Positions 35,131 through 47,339 of a stretch of DNA of 64,000 nt are shown piece by piece (positions within the stretch are counted from its first letter, which is position 1; each line of letters begins with the position of its first letter). The notes below the pieces were generated by a model that saw only the letters and a list, made by a program, of their open reading frames with translations, was not told where the DNA came from and did not search any database. Position numbers and translations under genes: made by a program. The stretch comes from Aselliscus stoliczkanus. Its lineage: Eukaryota > Chordata > Mammalia > Chiroptera > Hipposideridae. Location of the stretch: positions 119,873,523 through 119,937,522 of the forward strand of contig CM066730.1 in the NCBI GenBank assembly GCA_033961575.1, written 5' to 3'.

Positions 35131-36009
35131 GATCATTTGAGTGATCAAAGGATGGGCATTCTTCCCCCACTTATTTTATTCAAAAAATTGTAAGGAAAAA
35201 AATGCAAAGAATATAAATTCTGTGAGGATAGGTGCTGTTTGATCTGTGCTGATCACTTGCTCTACTCCTAGCAAAAAGTGAAAAATGTATCTTATGTTTT
35301 TTTAAATTAGCTTCCATTTAAAGAATTACATATAAATTTGAGGGCCCTATTTTTTCATCTCTTGTGGAGAAGTTAGCATAATGATAGGAACACAACATAA
35401 TTCCATTAATGGCTTGTATTTCCAATTCTATACTTTTGGATAGTCAAAAAATTAAAAAAATCAAATGACAGCTGCCAAAGTTATAAAATTAACCTTGAAT
35501 GTAATGAAAAGAATTCTTTGGGAGAAGCAAGGATTTACCCAGCTTGTAGTTTTGAAAAATCTTCGCATGTGACACTTCATAGAGAGAGAAGACACAGAGT
35601 GATATAATAAAAAAGAAAAAAATCATACTAAAAAACTCTTCCCTATATTAAATGTCAAGGTGAGAGTCCTATGGTGTTTGACTATAGGAATACCTAAATA
35701 AAGTCTAGGACACCATACCAGAGTATCTGAGAGAAAGCAACCCTACAGAGGGCCAAAAGAGTACCATTTAGTGTTTAGCTTCTTGGGATGTCTTAATCCA
35801 GACACAGTGTCTATTAAAGCTGGAAGAAAGAATAGGCTCTATATCCTTAAGTAAACATAAACCAGGAGAGGCAAGGGCTTTCCACGAATAAAGGGCAGTA
35901 CTAATAGAGAACTTATTTTGGGGGAAAAAAATGTGTGCTCTACTAGAGCACAGATTTATTGCAGGTGAGGTAGAAAAAAATTCTAAAGATAGGTAGGAGT
36001 CGTCAAGGG
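35131..36009. other. Unclassified noncoding DNA
   Basis: A 168-codon minus ORF (35768-36274) spans this and the next block. It includes an L2 3' end and has no domain, so it is rejected as a gene. Confidence 0.45.
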
Positions 36010-36110
36010 GTTGTCTCTGAATAGGTTTTCTTTGAGGGCAGAGATTTTTAAATTGCTTTGTGTTCAATCCAGTGCCTATCATATAATTGGTGGTTAATAA
36101 ATATGTTTGT
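36010..36110 (+). repeat. L2 3' end
   Basis: TTTGAGGGCAGAGATTTTTA, then ATCCAGTGCCTATCATATAA and GGTTAATAAATATGTTTG reproduce the L2 3' tail. Confidence 0.65.
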
Positions 36111-36261
36111 TTTAAAAAAGGGAAACATGTTTTTACTTTATGGATTTCTAAAGGAAGCTTTTGTTTCACTCTTGGGTGCCTGAGGTGGAAAATCAGGTTA
36201 ACAGGGAAATTGCTCATTGTCTTACTAAGAAAGTAAAAATTAATATTGATAGATTTATTCA

Positions 36262-36350
36262 TGTATATATTCATTCAACAAACATTTACTGAGTGCCTCT
36301 AATGTATCAGTCCCCTTTGTGATGCAATGAGTCCTTGTTCTTAGTAAGCA
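36262..36350 (-). repeat. L2 3' end (antisense)
   Basis: ATTCATTCAACAAACATTTA then GAGTGCCTCTAATGTATCAG is the reverse L2 terminus. Confidence 0.6.
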
Positions 36351-37249
36351 CTTACCAGTGGACTTCTTCAAGACTTTGGGACACCCTGTGTAGAAGCAAT
36401 GGAGTCCTGGGCAAGAGCTCTGCTACGATTTGTCAAATTTATAGTGCTGAAAATAAGGCAGAAGAGCCAGCAGAGCAATCTTTTCTAATAAGAATGTAGC
36501 CCAAACCCCAGTCAGGATAACTTTGAGTATTACTGATGAACTAATTTTCTAAAATGTACATTAGAGTATCCTGAATGGCATTATAATATTTATATTCAGC
36601 AGTCTCCAAAATCAGATCCAGGAGCAAATTTCATCCAAAACATCTAGTTTCCTAACTCACCTTTTCTCCCACATATGTATGTCTTGGTTTGTAAAAATAT
36701 ACTTCAGCTAATTAGAAATTTTGTTTATAAATCGGTCCTTATAATAGAATAATCTGTATGTGGAGATGGTTTATAAAACTTCTCTTTGAGATTGTAACCA
36801 AGATGGAGGACACAAAATGAATGAATGAATGAAATGTAGTATCTAAATGGCTACTACTGAATTTTGAGCTTTATATCAAAATTTGGAAATTACCTCCTCA
36901 TTTGAAGAACATAAGTAAACAAAGATGGATTGGAACCATAGGTTACCTCTATGTGGACAGAAGCCATTTCTGTCTTGATCACTGCTCTGTCTCTAGTTAA
37001 CATTGAGGTGCTTCATAATGGCCGATGCTCAACAAATATACCAGGATAAAGTAATCCAGTGTGAGTAGTAAGCTAATACAGTCATTTTTAAAGCCTACAC
37101 ATTTTATTGTTCGTAGTTGAGAATGTGTCTGAACTTTCATATGATCTGGTTTCCATCTGTATGTGTCATACCCCCACACCCCATTTCAACTATACACATA
37201 TATTTTTCATCTTTTGGGGGGAATCATGGACCTTCTACATCAGGGCTTT
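36351..37249. other. Unclassified noncoding DNA
   Basis: Contains a short (TGAA)n at about 36819-36834. Nothing else recognised. Confidence 0.4.
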
Positions 37250-37560
37250 TTAAATATGCTATTTTCTTTCTCCTGAATTATTTTATCCCTTCCTGCTCCT
37301 TCATCCTCTTCCTCTAATTAATTCTATTCATTTTTCAAATTTCATCTCAAACATCACTTCTTTAGGGGACTCTTTTTGATCCCACTGAGTAGATTGCTCT
37401 CCTATTACCTGATAATTCTCCTGTATAGCACTTATTAAAATTCCTAATTATATATTTGTTCAATTTTTTTATTAATATCTTGCTTTCCCATTATAATTAA
37501 ACAGGTCTGCTTGCTCATCATTGTATCTAGGCGAGATACAAATATAAATCAAATATCTCC
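37250..37560 (+). repeat. L2 LINE 3' part
   Basis: CTCCTTCATCCTCTTCCTCT, then TTTCATCTCAAACATCACTT and TTTTTGATCCCACTGAGTAG match the L2 3' region. The tail with CCTGTATAGCACTTATTAAA and ATTGTATCTAGGC follows. Confidence 0.7.
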
Positions 37561-38304
37561 ATGATTTCCAAAGGGACATAATTCCAAAAGATGAGGGACT
37601 CTCTAAAATGCAAGAAGAAAACTAGGCTGTTTTGTTCTGACTGATTTTAAACTGTACCAATGGAAATTAATAAAACTATCAGAGAAATTTTCACCATAAA
37701 GAAAATTTCATATATACTGTATCCTCGAAGAAATTAATGATTTCAAAAGCCGAGTTTTTGTTGCACACATATCTGTTTTTGAATTGGGTTTATGCAGAGA
37801 TTCAGACTGAATTTGGTACCACAAACATCTAGGACACCATCAGCTTCAAGAAAATCTAGATTCATTGCTTGTACTTTACCCCTAGCTCACAGGGCATGCA
37901 ATGGCATCTTCGACTTAGTCATCAAAGCACATTCATTTCAAGAGAGGTGAAAACACTGCTTTCTCTCGCTGCCCCTTAATCACATGATGTGGGAAAACTA
38001 GTTTCATGCCTGCTTATGAAAAAAAACCTGTCTTTTCCACATTGCTTTGGAAATGTACCCTGTATCACACAGTTTTAAAAGTGCAAAATTTACCGTTTCC
38101 ATAAATTAGCTTTTGTGATTATTATTTTTAAAAATTATGTTGACAAGGGAATTAGAGGTCTTATTTCCACACTTGAGGGCTTCATTCTTCTCAGTAAAAA
38201 AGGCTAATATTAATAAGTGCCTTTTAGTTTAATATGTGTTATAACGTCTAAGAAAATGATTGTTACTCAGCATTTTCTAATCTACTTTATTATTACCCTA
38301 TATT
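37561..38304. other. Unclassified noncoding DNA
   Basis: Nothing recognised. Confidence 0.4.
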
Positions 38305-38445
38305 TCTATAATGTCCTAATGTTTATCAAACACTTTCACTTATTTGATTTTCACAAGAGCATTCTGAGCTACACAGAGATTAATATCCTCCTTTTGTAAA
38401 TGAATGAATTAAGGCTTAAGGAGTTTAAATAAATTCAGAGCAACA
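38305..38445 (-). repeat. MIR (antisense), partial
   Basis: TATCAAACACTTTCACTTAT, then ATTTTCACAAGAGCATTCTG and TTTGTAAATGAATGAATTAA track the reverse MIR. Confidence 0.55.
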
Positions 38446-38459
38446 GTTTAGTGAAAAGG

Positions 38460-38660
38460 GCATGCCCATTAGAGTCAGGAGAGCCGATTTGTATATGGAT
38501 TTTATTAATTACTGGTAGTACGATCTAAGGCAACTTACTCATTAGGCTCCCTACCCTTCATCCCCACCCACTCCCCACCACTGCTAAACTTCATTTATTT
38601 TATCTGTAAAAGAGTGGTATTATTATATATCTCATATCTTTGTTGCTAATATTAAATAAC
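38460..38660 (+). repeat. MIR (sense), diverged
   Basis: TTAGAGTCAGGAGAGCCGAT, CGATCTAAGGCAACTTACTC and TTTTATCTGTAAAAGAGTGG follow MIR. A C-rich insertion (CCCTTCATCCCCACCCACTC) interrupts it. Confidence 0.6.
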
Positions 38661-39524
38661 AAGACATGACTGGATTTAAAAACAAACAAACATCAGATTA
38701 AAAATGGTACTAAGAGTTTTTGCCAAGTCCAAAATTTTTTTCTGTAACGTCATGCTACATAACAGCAAATGAAGGGGTTAAAAAATTTAGTTACATCCCA
38801 ACAAAATGCTGAAAACTTTGAAAGAAATATCTAGTATAAGAGTGAAGATAGGTTATTCTAATAGACCTAGGACTTAACAAAGCAATCAACTGCATGCAAA
38901 GGAGCCTAGAATTGAAACATACGGGGCTGGGGGAGGCAGGTACTACATTTTTGGGTGTAGGATGTCCACAAGATAAAAGCTGAAGACAGAAGAAATCTGG
39001 GTGCCTGATCACAAAATATTAGTCTTCTATATCTTCTGAACATAAATCGTAGACACAGGATAAGGCAAACCATGAACAATGCCCAAAGACTTTGTGTTCT
39101 TCCTTCAGACTTTGTCCTTTCGGGCAAAAGAGGGGGGCCAACCTGGGAAGCCAAGTCTTGCTAGGTTTGCACTTTTTCTCATAAGGTCTTTGGATGTGAG
39201 TAGCCATTATCTAGCCATCTCTTGGACAGATGAGCTTTAAGTACCTAGTACCTTAGATGAAAGGAAATCTGTGCCTCTTAACGGGCTTCAAAAAGAAACC
39301 TTCTTAATGCTTCCCTGAAGACAGACAGAAGCATCTCACTGGGAAGTTGTTTAGAAGGCTTCTGTCAGGAGAGACTCCAGTACACGTCATTCTGTAACAC
39401 TGAGAAAATAACCAGGGATTCCTTCACAAAGAATTAGATGTGACCTTCTCACTTCTTTCTTGTTATTCTTTCTTGTTTTCTATTTCTTTGAGTCCCCCCT
39501 TCAACAAAAATTAGTTTCAAGCTT
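38661..39524. other. Unclassified noncoding DNA
   Basis: A GC-richer stretch at 38880-39400 could be a diverged LTR, but I see no defined ends. Three short minus ORFs (73, 82, 62 codons) overlap without domains. Confidence 0.4.
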
Positions 39525-39625
39525 AGTTATATGTGCCCAAGGTCATACAGTAAGCAAAGGAAACAGAAGTTGAATCCATGCCTGGCAAAAATCCCATATT
39601 GTTTTCATTGATCCATACCCTTTTC
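39525..39625 (-). repeat. MIR fragment (antisense)
   Basis: GTGCCCAAGGTCATACAGTA, then AAGTTGAATCCATGCCTGGC is the reverse core and B-box side of MIR. Confidence 0.65.
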
Positions 39626-40829
39626 TGATGTAATTTGAGATCCTCTGCCCCACCCCACCTCCCCTTGAAAGTAGCTAGCATTTTGCAAGTTAGAACTTAA
39701 GCCTTAGTGAAATTTTAGGTTGCATTTAGCATGCTGTAACATTCCTGTTAGAGATGACACCATTTCCCTTAGTTCATTTTAAATCTAATTGAGGAGAACA
39801 ATTGTATAAATATTAGAGGTGGGAGTGAGTGAAGCATTTGAGAATTGTTCTGGAGTACTATCTCAGGTCCTTTTATTTCGACCCACTGGCAAGTCATTAC
39901 CCAATAGAATAATTTCATGTCAATTGGTAAGCATTTGATTAAGCTTCCTAAAGCAAACAATATTCATATCTTACCCAAGATGAAAAGAATAATACCAAGT
40001 GGGGAAAATACATAATGGTAACAATAAGAATCCCCTTAATTTGGCACAAAATGATGCTCTTAGGCATTTGTCAATGTTATCTGTATAAATGCAGAGCAAT
40101 GGTCTAATCCAGGGGTTACAAAGGGAGGACCATTCATCGGGTACTGGAAGATAAAAAGCGGCTCTTATTGGTCACAAAACATCTGTGAGGATTCAGAAGG
40201 TGCTATGTGCGTGAGAGCAGGCCGAGCTGTGGGCCCAGAGTGACTCCCCTTCTAATCGTCTCTTGTCTTCTCATGAAAGGTTCTGCATATTGTTGTCTGT
40301 GGTATATTTTCTGGGACTGCAGCGCTTTCTTTCCCAAAAGCAAGCCGACATTATTTTCACTTTATGGACAGTTATACCCCTTCCCTTTTATCTTATCCAA
40401 TTCGGCATCTCAAGTACTTGGTAATTTACTTTTTGTGTCATATATCCAAACAAGTTTATGGATTAGGATAATATATCTATATATGAAAATATTTGAAACT
40501 GAAAGCTATAAGCCAAGCTTCAACTGAGTATAACATGAAATGGATAAGACATAAAAGCTATGAAAATTGGGATTTATTAGAGCATAGAAAAAGCCTGTCT
40601 GCTATAATGGTTAAGTAGCAAAAAACATTACAGAGACTAACTGTGAATGTCTGGCATGTAATTTTTTCCTATGAAGTTGTTTTTCCTAAGATCTATTTTT
40701 TACTTCCTTCAGAATCTTTCTGAAAAAGAGGAAGGGATGATCATGATGTATGTGATACAGCCGTGGGTTAAATGGTGTTTAATATTCTGATTTTAACCAG
40801 TTAAATCAATCAGCAAAACATTGCTAAGA
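39626..40829. other. Unclassified noncoding DNA
   Basis: A 106-codon plus ORF (40207-40527) has no recognisable homology. The rest is unremarkable. Confidence 0.4.
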
Positions 40830-41287
40830 TTGTCTGATAAAAGGCACTGAGCTCATTGACCTGGGGAATACAGAAGTACACAAGTGTCCTTGCAAAACCT
40901 GCAGCCTGCTTTTGAAGCAAGATATAAGAATCCAAAAAGGGAATTCATTATACAAGGTAAGATAGCATACATTCTAGGTAAGGGGCACAGACAAATGTAT
41001 GAGTACAGGAGAAGGAAGCCTGTCTTTGGATGAGGCTGACAGAGAAGGCTTTAAGACACAAATGTGAGACTAGTGATGGGTTGGGTTCAAATAAGGTTAG
41101 TAGAAAGGCATTCTGGGAGGGGACAAGGTGAAGAGAGGAAAGAAAACAATTATCCTTCAGACCTTATTCTTTCTTTCATTTGATCAATGTTTTTGAGAAC
41201 CTACTCTGTTTCTGGGGTAGTGGATCAGGTACAAAGAAATACAATATTCAATAAGATATTCATCTCCTCGTACTTGATATACAGAGG
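40830..41287 (-). repeat. L2 LINE (antisense), two diverged pieces
   Basis: The first piece includes AGAGAAGGCTTTAAGACACA and AAAGGCATTCTGGGAGGGGA. The second starts TTTGATCAATGTTTTTGAGA, then GAACCTACTCTGTTTCTGGG, as in the reverse L2 3' end. Confidence 0.55.
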
Positions 41288-41510
41288 TTTATAGCATGTG
41301 CTTAGTTTAGGCTCTGGGGAAAGAAGTAGAATCCTACCTTCATCATTTACTAGTTAAGTCACATTGAATAAGGTCCTAACACTATTATATATTTTCCCTA
41401 TCAGTGACATGAGACTGGTAATTGTAGTTTGCTTGTAGGGTTATTTGGGAAGATTAAATGAAATAATACATATAAAGTCATGCCTTGCCTTGAAATGACC
41501 CAATAAATTT
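41288..41510 (+). repeat. MIR SINE
   Basis: GTTTAGGCTCTGGGGAAAGA, CATTTACTAGTTAAGTCACA, AGTGACATGAGACTGGTAAT and GTAGGGTTATTTGGGAAGAT are ordered MIR blocks. A short reverse MIR piece (GAATCCAGGTCTGCTAGACT) adjoins at 41511-41578. Confidence 0.7.
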
Positions 41511-41589
41511 GAATCCAGGTCTGCTAGACTCCAAACTCCATGCTTTTTACCATCATGTTATCATACTCCCACAATCTCATTCCATAGTT

Positions 41590-42535
41590 TGTCCATGCTA
41601 TTTATGTCCCTGTTCAACTCTACAACTTTTCCAATACCCCTTCTCCAGTTTCTCACTTGATTCTTAAAATCTGAATGTTATACTTTCTAGGACTTCATGG
41701 TTGATGCTCTTCTCTTCCTCCACATGTTTTATTCCAGGACACCCTCTCCTTCTCACATGGTTTCTACTACCACCAATTTACTGTTGGTCACCAACTGCTA
41801 ATCTGTGACTTTACCTAATGCTTTTCTCAAGAGCTCCAGAAACATAGCATCATTGACATGTCCACACTATTATCCCAAAGCCACTTGAAATGCATCACAT
41901 TGCTCTTTTCTCCCTCTTGGGTTCTCTTATTTTTTTGAAAATATTGCTCTCCAATGAACCTCTAGGTACCAACCTTGAGGTCAGCGAGGCACTTTTGTCT
42001 TCCCTATCTTTCAACCTTCAATTATCATCATGTTCAGTAACATTTTTGCTTATTTCTCTTCAAATTCAATCCTATATCTCTAACTTTTTTTTTTTTGAGG
42101 GCAGTGTCACTGGCCCTCATATGTGGGACCTGAACCGGGGCCACTGGCTTCCCAAGACCAGCGCTTAACCACTGCATCACTCGGCCGGCCCTCTCTAATG
42201 TTCTTGCTGCTTCTTTCATTTGCTAAAGCTCCCATCATCACCAAAATTCTTGTTTGCAAGTATGGTGTCAAGCCTCCACTCTACATCTTTCTAAGCTCAG
42301 GTGTGTTTGGAGGCTCATATTCTAGACTATGATCGCTCTCCTTCCAAGCTTGCCCCTCCTCAATCTGTCTTGATTTGGATAACAAGCAAATCTGATTGTG
42401 ACATTCATCTCTCAAAAATATTCAAAGGCTCCCTTATATATACAGACAGTTTGAACTATCCATCATGCCATGCAAGATTCTTCATGTTTTCATCCTTCCC
42501 TGGTAGCCCAATCTCATTTATTGCTACAGGCAGTG
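41590..42535 (+). repeat. L2 LINE, interrupted by a short SINE
   Basis: A long sense L2 piece. It shows CTCATTTCATTTGC-type 3' blocks such as AACAAGCAAATCTGATTGTG, TTCAAAGGCTCCCTTATATA and CATGCCATGCAAGATTCTTC on the right of the SINE, and diverged upstream ORF2 sequence on the left. The ORFs here are remnants of the LINE or SINE. Confidence 0.6.
42085..42191 (-). mobile_element. Short tRNA-derived SINE (antisense)
   Basis: T-run, then GAGGGCAGTGTCACTGGCCC, a reversed tRNA-like head and the end CACTCGGCCGGCCC. It has the same short form as at 30811. The repeated TCTCTAA on both sides (42077-42083, 42192-42198) is the probable target duplication. Confidence 0.88.
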
Positions 42536-42544
42536 TGGGTAGTT

Positions 42545-42722
42545 CTTAAGGTCAAAGATCTGGTAGACAGACTTCCTGGGTGCAAATCCTGGCAAGTAAA
42601 ATAAGGTTATTAATCACAGCCAGCTAGTGGGCTCTTGTGATGACTAACTGACCTATATAAAAATTCAGAGCATTGCCCACTATGTAGCAAACATTCATTA
42701 CATGTTAGCTATCATAACTTCC
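42545..42722 (+). repeat. MIR SINE
   Basis: GACAGACTTCCTGGGTGCAA, TATAAAAATTCAGAGCATTG and CACTATGTAGCAAACATTCA mark the 5', late core and 3' of MIR. Confidence 0.65.
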
Positions 42723-42764
42723 AGCACCCCTTGCAGCCCCCAATACTCAGTCTATGTTCTAGAC

Positions 42765-42930
42765 TTATTTACCTCACTAAATCCTTCTATTTCTATCTTT
42801 TAAGCACTAATTTAAATGGCATCCCATTTTTGAAGCCTTTTTTGACTCAACCAGTCAGACTTAAACATCTTTCCATTTACTTTCATTGTTACTGCTTTAA
42901 TTCTACTAAATTGTGTATATGTAATTTTTT
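42765..42930 (+). repeat. L2 LINE 3' region fragment
   Basis: TTTAAATGGCATCCCATTTT, then GAAGCCTTTTTTGACTCAAC resembles the L2 3' region. Confidence 0.5.
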
Positions 42931-42984
42931 TTTTTTTTTAATACCAAAAGTGTCCAGATGATTCAAAGGAATGGCTATGAACTA

Positions 42985-43519
42985 TTGGGTTGTTGGAAAA
43001 GTCATGACATTATTTTTTTCTATGTTTTTTGTTGCAAAAATGAGTCATGGGCTGGCTAAGTGGCACGTTGGTTATGAGCTGGTTTGGGAAGCCAACGGCC
43101 CCAGTTTGTATCCCACATATGAAGGCCAGTGACACTACCCTCTACAGCTAAGATGGTGAACAACAGCTCCACCTGGAGCTGGGCTGTGTGAGTCCCAACA
43201 ACAGTGTAGGCTGCAGTCCCTGCCGCAGTGGGCTGCCATAAGCTACAGTGAGTGGTTGGCAGCCAGCGGAGCTGCCAATAGCCACGGTGAGAGACTGTCC
43301 AGAGGCCGGTGACTGATCTGTCTCATTCAGGAAGAGCGCAATGATGATACCAACATGGGCCAGTGAAGCAATGTCCTCTCCAACTAGACTGAAGAACAAA
43401 AGGACAGCAAGTTGTCTGTTCCCCTTCCCCAGTTCCCCAATGCTGTTCCCCTCCCCCAGTTCCTCCATAAAAATCTTAAAAAAAAAAAAAAATGAGTCAT
43501 GAATTTTCCAACAACCCAA
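42985..43519. mobile_element. Mariner MITE split by a long SINE
   Basis: Left arm TTGGGTTGTTGGAAAAGTCA and right arm GTCATGAATTTTCCAACAAC then CCAA are the mariner inverted repeats, flanked by TA on both sides. Without the SINE the element is about 80 bp, like the MITE at 21684. Confidence 0.92.
43050..43490 (+). mobile_element. Long mosaic tRNA-derived SINE
   Basis: The head GGCTGGCTAAGTGGCACGTT and the CAGC-rich body match the copy at 13404. The end CCATAAAAATCTTA lacks an exact AATAAA and continues into poly(A). Perfect target duplication TGAGTCATG (43041-43049, 43493-43501) lies inside the MITE. The 123-codon minus ORF is SINE sequence. Confidence 0.92.
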
Positions 43520-43877
43520 TAGACAGGCACATAAGTTCCACTAAAGAAACTTCAAAAAAACCACTTTCTTTTCTCACATGGCACATCTTAAGTTGGGAGA
43601 AAGGACATACAATACTAACATACTCGTATAGCACTATTTAACCTCTCCTGGCTTTAAGAATTTAAGGTAGAACTTTGAGCTACAACAAAATTTCCCAAAT
43701 TTTCCAAGGCCTTCTTTGCCTACCACCTAGCATTCTAGTAGTCCTTAGAACCCCCAGAGCTAGCACCCTGCCTAACCTATGACTGAAATTATTCTTTATA
43801 CAATGTGGCTGTGCAAACTCAACTTTTACAGCCAGACCTTAAGTTTGTTGTTCAAAGTTCCTTTTCAATGACATTGG
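43520..43877. other. Unclassified noncoding DNA
   Basis: Nothing recognised. Confidence 0.4.
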
Positions 43878-44300
43878 GTGAGGAGAAGAAATCAAGTATT
43901 TACTTACATGCGTTTTGCTAGATTTTGTGTCATTCTAACTGATATGTTGCAGGTAAATAAGCTGCAAGAAGAATTCAGAAATGAAAGCTTAGATATAGTC
44001 CGTCATAATGTCCGCTGGCATCTTGACATGCTGTCCATCACATATGATATGTGGGATGAGGCAAATTCGTCTCCAACACCAGCCACTTTGCACTGGCATC
44101 CAGTCTTCAGTGAAGGAATGACAACAAGTACAGTGAGTTGGGGTGAGGCAGAACTCAGAGTGCATGTGAGCATACGGCGCAAATCTTTGCTGGGACTCGT
44201 CTGTGCAACCCACGGAAGCAGTGCCTTTGAGATTGGGATCTCTCATTTTGAGTTAGAAGTTGCACAAGCCTTTGGAAAACACGTGTGTCTACCTGTATGA
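43878..44300 (+). other. Unexplained 140-codon ORF in non-repetitive sequence
   Basis: This is the longest ORF in the window that is not low complexity and not inside a repeat I recognise. A pyrimidine-rich stretch ending TGATATGTTGCAG precedes residue 27 or so and would serve as a splice acceptor. The product has a charged start (VNKLQEEFRNESLDIVRHN) and several Trp/His. I do not recognise the family. It is richer in CpG (about ten in 420 bp) than its flanks. It may be an old processed pseudogene, a non-coding RNA exon, a conserved element or chance; the minus strand also has an 85-codon ORF. Confidence 0.25.
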
Positions 44301-46610
44301 CGTTTCTGCTGCCATTCTCCGGCTTCTGTGCTTTGGCTACCTGCCACAGAAATGAATGGCTTTCGAATTGCTTGAAAAGGGAAATGGCACTTTTGTATAA
44401 TTTTAGAACAAGGGAGCCACTCTAAATCTTTTTAAACTGACTTAGACACTTGTTATTTGAAGGGGTTTATAACTTTGTCATCTATGTAGTCATTCAGGTT
44501 CTTAAAAAGTAAGTCAGTAACAGGAATACTTTTTTATTGGCTGAAAATGTAAGCACTAAAAAGTGTGATTTAATTTGAACTTGATTCTGAGCATTCAGCA
44601 TCTTTTCTTGAGGATTCAAACCTTCCTCTACATACTAACAGGTTTTACATACTGTTTAAAGGACAACTAAGACTTTTCCACAATCAATCTGAAATCATTT
44701 TTTTCTTTCTTTGAACATTTATCAAGTACCTCATCTACTCAATATGATTTTTTCAATTGGTTTAATATCTCTGGATTGCTATTTCTATACAGTTTCATTA
44801 GCATTTAAAATTCATTTTCATTTATTGTCCTTGTCATAATACATTTAAACGATTCTAGAATCAGGTGGACTTATTTTCAGCATGGAATGGGGAGCAACTC
44901 CCTGCATATCCTATTTTTAAATGAATATATTCATACCTCTGGCACAGACAAACTAAAAACTTAATGTTTTTAGTTTTTGTGCACTTTGGAAGTTACTACG
45001 AGTTTTAGAAATACTCTAGTGAAACAGAAAAGAAAGGGCACAAAAAAGAGTCTCACACAAATAAATAAAAAACATCTGGCCTGACAACTTGTATAAGTTC
45101 CAGACTTATGCAACTTTAAACTGCCAAGCGTTAAACCTCTGAAAGTCGAGATTTGTAATGGAAATGCTAAGTGACCCTTAAAAGGTTTAAAGGGACACTA
45201 TCAAATAATTTAGGGTCAAATTTTGACCAAGTTTTAAATTGTCATAATCTGGTGGGAAATACGTTCCAGATTTTAAATATTTTTGTGTTTGTAACTTTGC
45301 ATTCATTCTTGAAAATGAATGGAAACCTAATGAACATTGCTTATTTAGAACAACCCCTTTGAGTCATATAAGCTAATAAAAATGAGCAAAATTTTTCTTT
45401 CAATGATCGGAATTATGCTGATAGAAAATCCATGTTATTGCTACAAAGTCAACACTTATGTCATTGTGTCTAATGCTGCATCACATTCAAATTACACATG
45501 ATATGTATAAGCATATCCCTACAGGTAAAAAAAAAAAAAGGAAACTAAAATTTTAACATTACAATACAAAACACTAAAATTTCCAAACGTCCTAACCCTG
45601 CCTTATTGTCATTAAATGTTGCCCCTAAAAGGTTATACTTTGGTAAATTATGCTTCTGTGATTTCTGTATACTTCCATGAAATCTGGCCCCAGAATTCTG
45701 TTAATGGAGTCTAAATTATTCCACGGTCATGAAAGAAATTCTATATTCAAATATTTTCAACTGGTTTCTCTTCAGTCTTTCATGTTACTACACTGGCTTT
45801 TTCACTGATTATTCTTGAGATTCAAAATTTTGTCAATTCTTTTCAAACTGCCTCTAAAATAATTTTGGGTACACTTTCCTGAAATCCTTGAAGATTCAGC
45901 TTAATGTTGATTTTGGAGGACAAATGTTTCACAAATATTATCTGAATCAGTCTCAAACCTCTGCATACACTGTTCTGTGCAAATTGCTGATAGCAATAAG
46001 CACATGTATTATTATTAGAAAATTCTCCAGTAGATTGAATCACTGCTTCATTTAATACAATGCATCCTGTGGAGTAAGTGGTGTGTGGCCTAATTATAGC
46101 TATGCACTAAATAAATCAAAGAGAGTTATTTGTCACTTGGTTGTTTGTTTGCTTTTTCCCCCTTAAAAATTCATTCCTAATTCACAATGAACTTTTCGAC
46201 AGTGGTAAATCTCAAAATGAGAGGAATGAAAGAAAGGTGCATAATAGATTGTAAGGTTGCCAAAGTATTTCATAGAACACTCAAATGGCATTTGAAGTAA
46301 TTATTTTAAGTTTGATGTGGGATTGGAAGGTGCAAGGGGAAACAAGATAAAAGAACATGAGAATATAGGATTGTAAAGTGCTATCCTGACTAGGGAATGA
46401 CTATCTAAAGCATGTGTGAAGAAAGTTTTTTTTTCTTTTGTTTGATTTTTTTCCCCCACCACCCTATGAAGCATTAGAAATGGCACTCCCATAAGCAAGG
46501 TACAGAAATAGATAAATGTGTAGTCTGATCTGATATGGTAAATTGGCTGTTTCTATATTTTTCTTATAGCTGCTTCCAGTCAAGCTTGGACATGCTGATG
46601 AGCGAATACT
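44301..46610. other. Unclassified AT-rich noncoding DNA
   Basis: No repeat family or gene recognised in 2.3 kb, apart from an A-run near 45526-45540. Confidence 0.4.
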
Positions 46611-46614
46611 TGGA

Positions 46615-46672
46615 CTGAATGAATGAATGAATGAATGAATGCTGATATGTGTGTGTGTGTGTGTATGTGTGT
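46615..46672. repeat. (TGAA)n followed by (TG)n
   Basis: About six TGAA units at 46615-46640, then interrupted TG units at 46648-46672. Confidence 0.92.
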
Positions 46673-46740
46673 AGACCAGCTTGCAAAACAGGTCTCTCTT
46701 TAACATCTTTTTCTTTGGATTTTTGGAGAGATTGACACAA

Positions 46741-46745
46741 GGTGT

Positions 46746-46812
<67 letters not shown>
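46741..46812. repeat. Compound (TG)n(AG)n microsatellite
   Basis: About 20 TG units with one interruption change directly to about 16 AG units at 46780. Confidence 0.97.
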
Positions 46813-46818
<6 letters not shown>

Positions 46819-47339
46819 ACAGAGAGAAGGAAGTGTTTAAAGAGTTTGAAATTCAGAGCGCTGACACAGTTCCTACGTTCCTGCCATTCTTGTCATCAGT
46901 TACTCTTAAGTTCCGATTTTTTCTTCTCAGGTTAGTTGGTGTGCTAAGGCCTCTGGCTCCCAGGTTAAAAAGAAATGAAAACAAACAAAGAAGTTTACAC
47001 CACAAGGCATGAATAGAAAGATCAGCTTGTGACTGAACACCACATAAACAAAGACATTCCCTGATAAGAACAACCACCTGTCTCTTAGCATTTGTGCAGC
47101 AGCAACTGGTTACAAGCAGACACACCTCTTCAGCGGCTGTGGAGTGGAGCCTGCAGAGGGGCCCAGTGCCAAGGTCCTCACCACCCTTAATGGCTCTGCT
47201 TGCATTGATTTAAACCTAACCCTGGCTCTTCGGAGGCAGTTTTGCTCATGTGTCATGATTCTTTCCAAAATAATCAATAGTTCTGAATACATAATCATAA
47301 AACTTTTTCAATGAAGAAAAAAAATATATAGTTTAAAGT
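46813..47339. other. Unclassified, GC-balanced noncoding DNA
   Basis: Between the compound microsatellite and the candidate enhancer. A single-copy segment with minus ORFs of 90 and 62 codons and no domain. Confidence 0.4.

Noticed and set aside
35768..36274. 168-codon minus-strand ORF, the longest in the window
   Set aside because: It covers an L2 3' end, has no domain and no codon-bias sign, and is of a length expected by chance in 64 kb with repeats.
40109..40200. CAGGGGTTAC as a hAT left end
   Set aside because: No inverted partner or target duplication, and the following bases differ from known ends.
43148..43519. 123-codon minus ORF
   Set aside because: It is the same SINE body read antisense.
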